DNA of 64,000 bases from Thozetella sp. PMI_491 (taxonomy: Eukaryota; Ascomycota; Sordariomycetes; Chaetosphaeriales; Chaetosphaeriaceae). Below are positions 52,542-63,616 of the stretch, one piece after another. Position numbers and translations under genes: made by a program. The first letter of the stretch is position 1, and each line of letters begins with the position of its first letter. Under the pieces are notes generated by a model, which worked only from the letters and a program-made list of their open reading frames with translations, had not been told where the DNA came from and did no database searches. Location of the stretch: assembly GCA_021432635.1 (NCBI GenBank), contig MU270017.1:1531520-1595519 (forward strand). The letters run 5' to 3'.

Positions 52542-54777
52542 TGTCTACTGAAGAGAGTCTAATGGCATTCAGGTCTCGACAACAGAAGGCTTGAGGAAAT
52601 GAGAAGATCAAAGCTAGGAAAGAGGCCTCTCTATCTCCTTCTCCCTTTACAGCGTCTCGATGTGAATCCAAAGCTTCCAGGATACTACTACTGTCTCGTG
52701 CTGGCTGCCTTGGATTGTGGATCTTGCAGCTTCTCGAACTCTAACAGGAAGCATACTTATCTTCTAGAGTTCACCGATCTGTAGTTGGGATTCAAAGAGG
52801 GCCGGGGGTATACACACCGGCTACCAGGTCCTTTGTTTCAATCGGTAGATGGAGCTTTGTTCTGAATAGATCGCGTGGAAATGGAAGCACATGTACAATA
52901 CTGGAACACAGGACCCGCACCTAGTCGTCTCTACGAGCGCTGGGCATCTATCGGGCTAGGCTTTTGTGTTTGGGCTTGCAAGTGGTGTTTCCCCAAGTCA
53001 AAGCACCTCGCTTTAGTTCACGCCATTTTTCTGACAGTGGTCCATGGACGACGGGCACGGGGATACTTATGATACGATCCACAACTTGGATTGCTTGTGG
53101 TTACCAGAACTTGCTTATGGCCAGCGGCATTAAGCTGTTCAGCGTGGCGCAAAGCGCGGGAGTTGAGACGAACGGGGAAGCCGATGGCATCAAACAACGC
53201 CAAAGACGCGTACCAAGCGGTTTGGGTAGGAATGATGCGAAACAAAGCCTCCAATGTCCACATGGCACCAAGGAGCAGGGCCTGGCCTATCCGACTGCTG
53301 TGTACGGCAGAGGAATTGTACGCAGAGGAATAATTACTCGACAGCTGCAGCAAGGGAGGCCCCGGCGAGCAGTCGAGGTTTCGGAGGATCGCTGAGGAAG
53401 TGCCAGGGCCCTCTTCCCTGCGCTGCGCCGGCAAATGCGCCAGGACAGACGGGCTTGAAATACATGACCGTATGCAGAGGGAGCTGAAGGAAGCCACTGT
53501 GCCTGGTCACGCTCCCTGGTTGGGCGGGCGGATAAGATGGGTGAGTCGTGCTCGAGGCTGGTGGGCCAGGCGCATGTCAGCCCCCACCACTTGGGTTGCG
53601 TTGTTTCAGGCACGACAGGCAATATGCCCGGCCGATGTCTGACAGGCTCTCGTTCACCCTCCACCTCCCGCCGGCATGTGAAAGTGAGGGTACCCCTCCA
53701 AGCCCTCCCCTTCCCAAGGCTTGCCAGCGTGCGCGGTCGTGTCACACACCCTGGGTCTCCGTCGGTACTAGCGCGCGACCCGGGGCACATGCGCAAAAAT
53801 AGCCGACGCTCAATGGGTGGTTGTGGAGGCAGAGAAGGATGGATGATGGACGGACGGAGGGTGAGACTGGCCCAAACCGGCAGACAAGCACGAGAGGGGA
53901 GAGGAAGGACCCCGAGCATTGTCGTCAGTGGCAATGCCATTTGGCTTGTGAGAGGACCAGAGACAGTCGGTCCCAAATGATCGGCGCCTGCAGCGCCCAA
54001 AGTATCGGCCTTCATGTGACAATAGCATGCCGACTTAAGGCGTCGGCCAGCGCGAGCAGGGTCAAACCATCGCAGCTGCCCATTGCCGACACGCCGACCG
54101 CGTCCCTCTTCCTTCCTTTTCTACCACTTCACCTCGCGCCAGCCTCTCTTTCCTTCTGGTCTCTTCGGCCCCCCCCTTCGGCGGTTTGCATCGCCTCCGT
54201 TCAACCAGTTTGCGCCATTCCCATCGCATACCGCATCCGACGGTGTTCCGGCATCGGTTCCGCCTAGCCGTGATCCACAAACCCACTACACTACCCACTG
54301 GCTACAGGACGGAGTCGCTGTAAAAAAAGTCTAGCAGGCCTACGGTGCAGAATTCATACATACAGCGGCCCCTCCCGCGCAGCTCCCGTGCAGCTCCCGT
54401 CTCACCCCTCCCGCCAAGATCGCCCCTTCTCCCCAGCGACATCGGACTCAGCCGGGCTACGATTCGCAGTGTGCATTGCACGCCAACAGCCGAAGCACAT
54501 CATCAGACCAGCTGATGCTAGGGGATCGCACGTCGACGCTAGACTCCAACCTGGCAGGCTTGGATTTGCACTACTTTGCGAGCCAGCAACCGACCCATCG
54601 TTGAGGACAACCGGGTCTTCTTACCGACTTCTCGAGTCTTTGTTTTCCCGCCCGCTTCCTCCCTTTGTCTCCACACACCGGCGTCCCCACGTGCGCTGGT
54701 ACATAACCGCCCCCTTTTTTGTGTGTTTCTGGTTCCCAACCGCCTGTTGGCGTTTTGTTGTTTGCGAATCGCCCACC

Positions 54778-54813
54778 AGCGACGACACCAGTGACGACAC
54801 CAGCGACGACACG
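54778..54813 (+). repeat. 12-bp tandem repeat, 3 copies
   Basis: AGCGACGACACC with single-base variants, three tandem copies, in the presumed leader region of the 55835 gene. Confidence 0.85.
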
Positions 54814-55834
54814 AGTTTTGCAGAGTGTCCGTTGCGTTGCATAGGGGCAATATTTTACAATCGCCTGCCCAGACGGGTTGACCGAGTCTTACGAGCCCAG
54901 GCCACTCCTTTGCTCCCTGCGCCTCTGGCCTTTGGGGTCTAGGGCGAAGCCGGAAGCCAATCGCGGGGTTCCATTAGACAACGCGGGGTTGCGTCCGGTT
55001 GTCGCCGCCAAGTGCAGCCAGCAGTGGTCCTCCTCCATCGCCATCTCCACACTGATGGGGACAGAAAGCAGCCTAGACTGACAAACCGGTTGCTTGACCG
55101 CTTGACTCGACCACTCAGGCCCAACAAAAAAAAAATAGAAAGGGACAATAAAGAAAACGCCGGCCCGTCTCTCTCCCACAGCCCTTGCACCTTTGCGGCA
55201 CCTGGGGTCCGCCGCTCTTATTAGATCTAATACGTCTTTGGGCTCTCTGCATCACAAGCCTGCGCTTTCAGCTCCTTACCCCGCGGCTCGAAGGCACAGT
55301 CCTTTCTTACAAAATCCAGGGCTCGCATTCTCCCCCCTCCGCTTCATCTGAACTCCAGGCTCAGCTGATCCCGTCACCCCTTACCCAGCCTGGGAAGCCT
55401 GCTGCGCCTGGCCCCCCTCCCGCAGACGCAAATACATCAACCCTGCATATCCTGCATCTCGCTTCCGCACCTTCTCGCGCAGCCCGCAGGAGCTACGTGC
55501 CACTCACATACTGGCCATAGTGCTGCCCACCCTCTTGATTGGGCCTCGCCCGCTTGCACTGCGACCCGCCAGACGCCCATAAACAACAACCTAGAGCCAT
55601 CCCAGGGTGGTGCGAGGACTGGCCCCATTTTCGCAGGGGGTCCCGACACGTTTCCGTCACCGTCTTTTGCCCCCAAGACACCGAACCCACGACCCGATAC
55701 CCCTGCCGGCCCTCTGACCGCAACTTCTTAATTTAAAGGCGTCGCTGCAGGAACCGCTCGCTCTGGTTCCCGCAGCGATCACACCCTTCCGCCCGGCGGG
55801 TTTAAACCGCGCTGCATCCGCACGCTCGACGACC

Positions 55835-56815
55835 ATGTGTGCTTCCCCCGAAGTCTCGCTTCACGCCGGCGGCACCTTGAAGGTGAGCGGCGGGTGCTTC
55901 GACAGTCTGCAGCTTGACGACCTACGCGATACCGACTGGGAGCCCACCATGTCTCGCTTATCGCCCCGCCCCCGCTCCTGCTCCAGGGCGAGCCTGGCGC
56001 CGTCCGAGACCACTTACCACAGCTTTCTCGACAACAACGATGTCCAAGAGCCACCCGCTGCCTCGGCGCCGTACGTCACAGCCCCGGCCAAGGCCCTGCG
56101 AGAGATCCAGACCCCGGCGAGACCTGAGGACGTCGATCCTCCCGTCTGCTTGGAGATGCGGCGCCAAGACTCGGGCTACGAGTCCTTGACGCCGAGGCGC
56201 TCGTACTCGTCCCGGCACCGCTCCTCGTCCATAACGACGTCTTCGCATCGGCCCAAGACAAGGCCCTCGATCCGCCGTGCGGCTATGTCAGGGCCGGTCT
56301 CCGCCATCCCCAAGTGCCGTGGGGACGGCCTGTTCCGCCGCGCCCCGACCAGCCAGTCCCTGCACTCGCACCAGCCGGGCACCTTCTTCCACTTCCCCAA
56401 CTTCGCCTCGAGCCAGCCCGAGGCGGACGAGACGGAGCTCGTGGTCGACTCGCGCTTAGCCCAGGACCTGAACAGCTCGCGCCCGTACACGGCGGCCGCG
56501 GCCTACCAGGCCCAGCAGGAACCGCTACGGTCTGAGACGCCAACCTTTCCGCACCCGCCGCAGACCACGCACTACTGGACTAGCGACCGGACGCGGAGAC
56601 TCGAGTACGCCGCCATCGATGCGGCGAGTAAGGGCGTCCGCGGCTGGGTGATGCGCTACGTGATCCCAGACTGCTTTGTCCCCAAGGACCGGCGCCGGAT
56701 GCGCTTCGACGACGACCGCGGCAGCGTGGTACGCTACCGAATCGACCTCGAGGAGGAGGAAAAGGACGACTGCGGCGCCGGGAAACGGCGCAACAGTTGG
56801 TGGTTCAGCCGATGA
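55835..56815 (+). CDS. conserved fungal protein with Ser/Arg-rich disordered region
   Basis: Single exon, 326 aa, ATG at 55835. The first two thirds are low complexity and rich in Ser, Arg and Pro, with phosphosite-like RQDSGYESLTPRRSYSSRHR. The C-terminus is well ordered: HYWTSDRTRRLEYAAIDAAS, KGVRGWVMRYVIPDCFVPKD and FDDDRGSVVRYRIDLEEEEK. I recognise this end as a conserved block in hypothetical Sordariomycete proteins; function unknown. It is preceded by a very long pyrimidine-rich upstream region, which suggests a regulated mRNA leader. Confidence 0.8.
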   Translation: MCASPEVSLHAGGTLKVSGGCFDSLQLDDLRDTDWEPTMSRLSPRPRSCSRASLAPSETTYHSFLDNNDVQEPPAASAPYVTAPAKALREIQTPARPEDVDPPVCLEMRRQDSGYESLTPRRSYSSRHRSSSITTSSHRPKTRPSIRRAAMSGPVSAIPKCRGDGLFRRAPTSQSLHSHQPGTFFHFPNFASSQPEADETELVVDSRLAQDLNSSRPYTAAAAYQAQQEPLRSETPTFPHPPQTTHYWTSDRTRRLEYAAIDAASKGVRGWVMRYVIPDCFVPKDRRRMRFDDDRGSVVRYRIDLEEEEKDDCGAGKRRNSWWFSR

Positions 56816-58186
56816 AGGCTCTTAGGCCATGTTTGGTCCCGGCGTGCATCCATGCGCCGGGTTTCTACTCCTTTCTTTTTTTTCTTTCTAGATGGCACAG
56901 AGTTGGCCTAGTTTGCATCGGCATCGCGCGTCATTTTGCATTGCACACATCGGCGTTTTATACCCAACGCATTTTGGGGGCTTCATCTGCATAGGTATCA
57001 TACATGCTGGGCTCTACGGAGCCACAGTAGCATTAGGCATTCGCATCCTCGACTTAATCACTGTTTACTGGAAGGGAGAGAACACTGGAGGGATTTACGC
57101 AGGGTGGACGATGAGAGATGAGAGATGAGAGACGAGAGACGAGAGACGAGAGACGAGAGACGAGAGACGAGAGACGAGAGACGAGAGACGAGAGACGAGA
57201 GACGAGAGACGAGATGAATGATACAGCGGTGGACGGAGCGGTGCTAGCGAGATGGGACGGACGAGAGGGCGTCGCGGCAGTTGGGTCTTCCATTTCTAGA
57301 CGGATAGCCTGCGAGACAAACTATAACATGCCCAGCGATAGTGAATACGAAGCCTTTCTTGACTCTCACTTGCTCTCCCGCTTCCCGCTTGGCAGACTCT
57401 TCGTGGACACACCCGCTAGGATGCTGCCTAGGCATGAACTCGGCGTTTCTCGCCGACGGTATGATGTTCCAGACTCTGGCTAACCCGATTGATGCTCCGC
57501 ATTGCTCCCAGAGGGAGCCAGCTCTGGAGCCCCCTATACCGAGTCATGCTTGCAACGCACAATGCAGGACGCTAGCGTCTGGCCGGTGCGTACTGGGCAT
57601 CAACGGTCGATCCTCTAACCGCACGACTTGATCGAATCCGTACAAAGAAGTTACTACTTTGAGCACACTACGCAAAAGGGGCTACGCAGCAGTGGCGGGC
57701 GGGCTAGAGGCTGGCGTCGAGCTCTTGTGGGCCCGACACTGCGTCTAGTCCATGGTGGCGGAAGGCCCGAGGAGGTGGACACACAACGGCGAGAGCACGG
57801 GGTTTCGGCCACAAAAAAGCAACAGAAGATGACCGGCGATTTTGTGTGTGCATTTTGCATCCAGCGCCGAAGCGGCGGCGCGCGAAGGACGTAATGGAAA
57901 TGATTCCAAAAGATATGAACCGCCAGACCCAGACCAGGCCAGCTGCTCACGCCAGCCAGGCCCTCGGAATCTCTAGCTGCGCCCGTACTGACGCGCGAGA
58001 GAAGTTGGGTATCACGTACACCCATGCCCAACCCAGACACCACTACCTTATAACCAGACACCCAAGTGCACTCATACCTCATGATCCGAGGGAGGGGGAC
58101 CGTCCCAAGTGGCCGGAAGCCTTGCTCCCACATGTCAATGCCAATTTTTTTCTCCATCCCGTATGGCCGCGAAAACGCTTGATCGG
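56816..58186. other. intergenic between convergent genes
   Basis: Contains the 7-bp tandem array at 57111-57214. Repetitive frames over it (RRETRDE) are artefacts. The rest shows no gene. Confidence 0.5.
57111..57214 (+). repeat. 7-bp minisatellite (ATGAGAG)3(ACGAGAG)11
   Basis: Fourteen full tandem heptamers plus a partial one. The first three have T where the other eleven have C. The plus strand is mostly purine. Confidence 0.95.
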
Positions 58187-59304
58187 TCAGTATCCCTGGT
58201 TGCCGTAGGGGCTAGGCATGGGTGGCTGCGCGGCCGACGGCGGCTGCTGCTGGCCCTGGTTCAGCCCATGGAACCACGGGTGACGTAGAGCATTGGCGGC
58301 GCTGATGCGCATTTCGGGTCGCAGCTGCAGCATGCGCTTCAGCAGATCTAGGCCGAGCTCGTCGATCTGGGGCAGAATGAGGCGGAGGTCCTGGGTGGCG
58401 TAGATCTGCATCTGAATGTTCGGCTTATACTCAGCCAGCTGCGAGATACCGGGCCAGGTGCGCTCCGAGGGCGTGCCGAGCAGCCGGAAGATGCGCTGCA
58501 GCTGGTCCTCATTGGTGGTGCCCGGGAACAGCGGGCGGCCCGTGTACATCTCGGCCATGATGCAGCCGATGGACCAGATGTCGATGCTGGTGCTGTAGGT
58601 GCGGCTGCCCAACAGCACGTCCGGGGCGCGGTACCAGAGCGTTACGACCTCGTTAGAGAAGGTATTGACTGGGATGCCGAACGCCCGCGCCAGGCCAAAG
58701 TCGGCCAGCTTGAGCTGCCCGCTCTTGTTGATAAGGAGGTTCTGCGGCTTCAGGTCGCGATGCAGCACCTTGCTCTCATGGCAGAAGGCTATGCCGCGCA
58801 GCAGCTGGTACGTGAACGATTTGGCGGTTGCGGGGTCGATCTGGCCGCGGTCTCCGCCCTTTGTCTCCATGTACTTCTTAAGGTCCATGTCCATGTACTC
58901 AGACACCAGCATCAGCTTGTTCTCGGTGTGAATGACGTCGTGGAGCGACAGGATGTTTTCGTGCTTGAGCTCCTTCATGAGCGAAATCTCGCGGATCGCC
59001 GTCGACGGCGTGCCTTCCTCGGAATCGAGATGGATCTCCTTGAGGGCGACCATCTGCCCGGTCTGGCGGTTGCGTCCCTTGAAGACCTGCCCATCATCCC
59101 ATCCCGTCAGCGCTTCAAAGACCGAGAAGGGGGTTCCATGCTCGGTTGGGCTTCCTCGAGCCGGGTGCGCGCCCAACTCACCGTTGCATAAGTTCCCTCT
59201 CCTAGCTGTGAGTCGTACCGTTAGCGTTGGACCGGCTGAGACATCGGCTGCGGGCGCCAAACCTTCTCCAGCTGCTGGAAGGAGTGCTGCGGTTTTCCCG
59301 TCAT
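58187..59304 (-). CDS. pho85: cyclin-dependent kinase Pho85
   Basis: Three exons: 59304-59263, 59205-59182 and 59086-58187; 321 aa. Exon 2 is a 24-nt micro-exon that encodes exactly LGEGTYAT, the glycine-rich loop. Introns of 57 nt (branch CGCTAAC) and 95 nt (branch GCTGAC) flank it. Catalytic features: Lys38 (VALKEI), PSTAIRE helix at 49-55, HRD 131-133 (LHRDLKPQN), DFG 151-153, and the activation loop [20 protein letters not shown], lacking the Thr phosphosite of CDK1 as Pho85/Cdk5 do. [20 protein letters not shown] is characteristic of Pho85. The tail is Gln/Pro-rich. It should act with Pcl-type cyclins in phosphate, glycogen and morphogenesis signalling. Confidence 0.95.
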
Positions 59305-59740
59305 CTTTTCTGGAGCTCACGGGGCCGTCGCGGTGGACAGGCGACAGTTGGCGAGGGAAAAGGCGCCGGCATGCGGTAGCTCCGGAGAAGGCGTGATCTG
59401 GTGGAAGGAGAGGTGGGGGAGGGGAGCAACCCGATAAGGCGTGGTGCGATTGGCGATAAGAGAGGCCTCTCGGGAATGCGTTATGGACCCCACCCAAGCT
59501 GAAAGTTTTGCTACTGCAGATCGCGCGCGCCTAGTTGACGCTCGTCAACCGCTTTGGTGTGGATCCTGTACGGCGCAGACGGGTAGGTTCATTAAGGTTT
59601 CATTGGCATACATAGTAGCTTTCTAAAGAAATAAGCGCCCGCCGTAAGAAGGTAGATGACAGGCTAGTAGTACAAAGATGTGGCAACGAGAATCGAATCC
59701 AGAGCCCCGGGGTGGAAGGGCTCTCTCCGCGATCGTCCCT
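59305..59740. other. Pho85 promoter/leader and 3' flank of the next gene
   Basis: Upstream of the kinase ATG on the minus strand. No other gene seen. Confidence 0.5.
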
Positions 59741-61378
59741 CTAGAGTTGGCCTGGTACAGCATCCATTGGCGTCTCCTTCCTCTCCGCGAACACAGGCGC
59801 CGCACCAATGTTGACGTAGCGCGTGAGCCAGGTGACCTCAGTGCCACGGTGGCCCTCGCAGTCTCGGCAGCCGCGTCGGGCCAGCTCGAGCCCGACCACC
59901 CCGTCCGACACCCCGTTGCGCTGTCCAGCGGTGGCGCCGAGGCCCGTCCAGCTCAGCCTCTTGCTCTCCTTGTTGGACCGGATCGAGGCGTAGTTAGACA
60001 TGGCTGCGAATTCGCGCTTCTCGGCCATGTCGCGGTCGATCATCATGATCGACTCCAGCGCGCCAGCGTCCGTGGCTTGGCTGTTGGTGAGCTGGGCCGG
60101 GAATAAGACGCGCATATAATCGTGGATCGAAAGGCCTGAGGGTGCGCTTGGCATCTTCCTCAGCGCCCTCCTGGATGCCCGGGTCTGGGTTTGTACCTGT
60201 GTTACCGGGTTGTTGAGGATGAACACGCCGCCGCAGAAGCGGCCGACGAGGTGCTCGCGGACGCTCTTCAGCACCCCGAACCTAGCGAACGGGTCGCGGG
60301 CCAAAGCAAAGTGCTCCGTGTGGATCGTCTTGCGCGGCTCACTCGGCCCGGCCGTCTGCTGGTGTTGCGGGTCAGCTCTGGGCTCGCCGACGGGGATGAC
60401 GAATTCGTAGGCCGCGGAACCGAATGTGTAGACCTCGAGCTTGGACACCTTCTCGAGCGGAAGGTCCACGCAGAGCTGCGCAACCACCTGGGAGGCGGAG
60501 ATGGCGCCTGTGTTATGCGCGATGACGACGACTCTCGGGACGGTCGAGTCTACGAGCGCAGCACGGAGCTGCGAGTACAACAGCCGAGTAGTAGGGGTCG
60601 GCAGCGCCAGGGTGCGCTGCAGCACGAGGCATATCAGGTCAAATGGCAGTCCGCACGTCGGCACCTGGAGCCCTGTCATGGGCCGACTGAAGAGCTTCGA
60701 CAGCATCGGAAGCGTCGAGCCCGATAGCTGCCGCGGACTGCACTCGTGTCAGTTTCTTTCGTGTGATTCGTGCCGCGTCGGCTCCTGTCCTTACCTCAAC
60801 CCCATACCGCCGACATAGACCCAGCGCTCGTCGTCTGCCTCCTGGCCCATCATCCATCCGTCCGATCCAGCGAAACACCGGACCAGCGGGTCCTTCTTCG
60901 TGTCGTTGAGGAGCTGCGTGATACCGTAGACCACAGCCAAGCACCCCGTCATCCATGCCGCAAACGCGGCGCCCGGTAGGGTCATCCACAAGGGAATCGC
61001 GGCCATGAGCATCGGAACCTCGATCAAGATCAGTGCGGCATGTGCCAGCATGTCGTAGCAGTCCGCCCAGCTCCTCTGCGAGCGCCTAGAGAAGCAGTCC
61101 CCGCAAGCAGTCCAGGCCATGTCCGGCAGCCCTCTCCACAGAGCCGCTGCGTCCTGGTACAGAGACGTCAACATCGGCGTCAGGGCGCGCGGCACCGTGC
61201 CGCATGCACCGTCGATGAGGGGCGGTATATAAGTTATGGGCGCTGCCGTCGTCCTAGGTGGCGAGGACATCCTCGGCGACACCGTAGGAGATGGGGACCT
61301 AGAGAGCCACGGCATCGTGTCTGTTTCTGGTCGCGGACCGAGATAAGGCATTCCGTGCATGTGTAGAGCGTTGAGCAT
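59741..61378 (-). CDS. lipase-like alpha/beta-hydrolase fold membrane protein, nucleophile serine lost
   Basis: Two exons, 61378-60795 and 60737-59741, with a 57-nt intron (GTAAGG...GTGCAG, branch ACTGAC); 526 aa. A Pro/Ser-rich N-terminus is followed by a hydrophobic region (LAHAALILIEVPMLMAAIPL and AAWMTGCLAVVYGI, about residues 110-160). The hydrolase-like domain begins DERWVYVGGMG, then LSKLFSRPMTGLQVPTCGLP, VVVIAHNTGA and KLEVYTFGSAAYEF. In relatives I know the nucleophile elbow reads HSQGG; here it is HNTGA, so the Ser is Asn and the enzyme may be inactive or rewired. A downstream RFGVL and HDY correspond to the family's C-terminal block. The last ~100 residues are poorly conserved-looking. 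It starts 1.3 kb from the divergent NmrA-like gene. Confidence 0.75.
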
Positions 61379-62662
61379 CCGGACACGACCCGTCGAGGGG
61401 GCGACCCTCGAGGAGGATTATAACGAGAGTGCCAAGGCTGCCATGCTTACACCGTTGTTGTCTCATTCCTCGACGTTGCGCAATTTCAGTCCATCGCCTA
61501 TCATCGCTTTACGGCGCATTCCTCGGTTGAGGCCCTTCTGAGCGTGGGGGTTGCCTAGAGCGTCCTCACGAGTGGGTCGAAATAATGCTCCAAGACAACA
61601 AATGCGATCCGCTCATGGAGGCGAACGGCGAGAGCCAAACAGCGGCTCCCGTTGAGCACGCTGTTAGCACCGATGTGGCGCAAAATCCTGACCCCCATTC
61701 TTGACTCTAGACCAGTCCCGCGACGGCCTCTCTAACCGATCCATCGCGCTTCTCGGAGATCAGATAAGCCATCAAAACAAGTTTGATAGCGGCCTTTTTG
61801 GACGCGGCAGAGATTGCTACGTTCCAGAAGCCACTCGTAGCCGACCTAATCACCTTGGGTTCATGTTAAAAAGTCGCATGGGAACTAAATAGGTATTGGA
61901 CTCGGAGCGTTGTGTTTCCTCGCGCTCCTAGCATAGAGTAAAAGGCTGTTAGGAATGAGAACTCAAGATGAAGCTAGTCATGTTTTATCGAAGGTCCAAC
62001 CGATAATCATCCCCACGAAGCTCAATTAGAAAGCAGATTATGTGCCCTTCTTCGTCTTGTCTACCTCCTTTTTAAAGGCCGCGACGGTCTTGGTTGTAAA
62101 GAGTAATAATAGTGCCACGTCTGTAGGGACGCTCATGCCTTTATTAAAGCTTAATACTGTTACATAGCGGGACAGCATCTTGGCTCTATTATTAGTGACA
62201 AAGATGGCCGAGAGGGCAAATTTACCTGCCTATCTATAGGGTCTTGTCATGTTTGCCCTGCCGGACAGGTGCTTGCATTATTTCTCAGTGACAGTAGTAA
62301 TCTCAGTGTGGTCTCTGGAAGCCAGTTACCTGTTTTGGAGGATGCAAAAAAGATTCCGAGCATCTAGTGCTGGCAGTTTTGGCCGGAATCATGTTAGCTT
62401 CCAGCTTACACGACCATAGAAGCCGTACGTAATCCGGTAGTTAATGCCCTGACAAAGAGATCTCTGTGCTTCTAAATTCCGTCTTAGCTAGGCGATTGAA
62501 TGGGTAATCCATATTATCAAACTCCAGTCCAACTCGCTGAGTAAGTCTCTCAAGCTGCATGTATATATAAACGTCTTTTTTGAGAACCGATAGGTATTCC
62601 CCTTATCTTCACTCTAAACATATCATCACCTATTATATCTAGCTTCCCTTTCCCTTGGAAAT
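61379..62662. other. intergenic stretch between divergent genes
   Basis: Holds the promoters of the hydrolase-like and NmrA-like genes. The half near 62000-62660 is AT-rich. No gene seen. Confidence 0.5.
62562..62571 (+). promoter_or_regulatory. TATA box of the NmrA-like gene
   Basis: TATATATAAA, 92 bases upstream of the ATG at 62663. Strong match and good spacing. Confidence 0.6.
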
Positions 62663-63616
62663 ATGGCCAACTTCAAGAAAGTTGCCGTCATCGGCGTATG
62701 TATACCGACGCCTTTCTGCGCGCTGCCAACCGCTAATAGTGCATAGAAAGGAATGCTCGGATCAGCTATCGTGGAGAAGATGGTTGATGCCGGATTTTCC
62801 GTGACCATCATCACTCGTAACCGCGATTCACCGAAAGGCCTTCCCTCTGGAGTGGTGGTTGTCGAAGCCGATTACTCTTCGGTGGAGAGCCTGGCCACAG
62901 CTCTCGCCGACCATGATGTCGCTGTCTCCACCGTCGCATTCGACGCGATTCCACTGCAGAAATCGATCATTGATGCTTCCATCAAGGCAGGAGTCAAGCG
63001 CTTCATCCCTTCCGACTATGCCTCGTTCAATCATGACCCAATCGCTCAGGAAACTCTGCCGTTTCTCCGCCGGTTTACTGAAATCTATGCATACCTCGAC
63101 GAGAAGGCACAGGCAGGGCTTCTTGAATATACAGTCTTCTCGACCGGCCTGGTTCTCGATGTGATCTTCTTCGCGCCCATTGTTGTGGGTATCGCGGGTC
63201 GCACGGCCACCCGCTACGACGACGGCAAGCACCATTTCCGAGTGAGCAGGCTCTCGACCATAGGTGATGCGTTTACAAAAGCACTTGAGCGCCCGGACGT
63301 GTCCAAGAATCGTCTGTTGACCATAAGGGATGCCGTGCTGTCCCAGGACAAGATATTCTCACTGGTCAAGAGGCTTGGCAGCGGAGGCTGGACAGAGACC
63401 AAGGTCAATGGCGAGATCGAGTTCCAGAAGGCGGTGGCCGACGCCAAAGCCCGGAATGATACCAGCATGGGGACTTCCTACAACCTGATCGGCCAGGCAA
63501 TCCTGTCTGGACAATTTGGTACCGGGCGCCACGTCGTGGACAAAGAAGTACTTGGACTGGGATACCTCAGCGATGAGGAGCTCGAGGCCCTATTCGCTCT
63601 TCAATTTACTTCTTAA
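62663..63616 (+). CDS. NmrA-like / isoflavone-reductase-like NAD(P)-binding oxidoreductase
   Basis: Two exons, 62663-62695 and 62747-63616, with a 51-nt intron (GTATGT...GCATAG); 300 aa. The intron interrupts the Rossmann loop: KVAVIG | KGMLGSAIVEKM gives GxGxxG. RNRDS follows strand 2 and suggests NADPH preference. The motifs VVEADYSSVESLATALADHD and STVAFDAIPLQKSIIDASIK are typical of the family, as is AGVKRFIPSDYASFNHDPIA. The C-terminus (VLGLGYLSDEELEALFALQ) matches fungal isoflavone-reductase-like proteins. These reduce small aromatic metabolites or sense the redox state; the substrate is unknown. Confidence 0.92.

Larger units (their letters stand above)
51764..55834. other. long gene-poor stretch
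   Basis: About 4 kb without a confident gene. A possible broken small coiled-coil gene (52296-52541, minus) is listed separately. A minus frame at 53018-53497 has hydrophobic patches but no ATG and no family. From about 54100 to 55834 the plus strand is markedly pyrimidine-rich, consistent with a long promoter and leader for the 55835 gene. Confidence 0.45.

Noticed and set aside
53018-53497. Minus frame with hydrophobic patches (LLLGAMWTLEALFRI)
   Set aside because: No ATG at the start, no continuation by splicing, and no recognised family; left as part of the gene-poor stretch.
59678-59760. tRNA-like 3' end on the minus strand (GGATTCGATTC...GTTGCCAC)
   Set aside because: The T-stem bases do not pair and no matching acceptor 5' strand or anticodon arm is found upstream.
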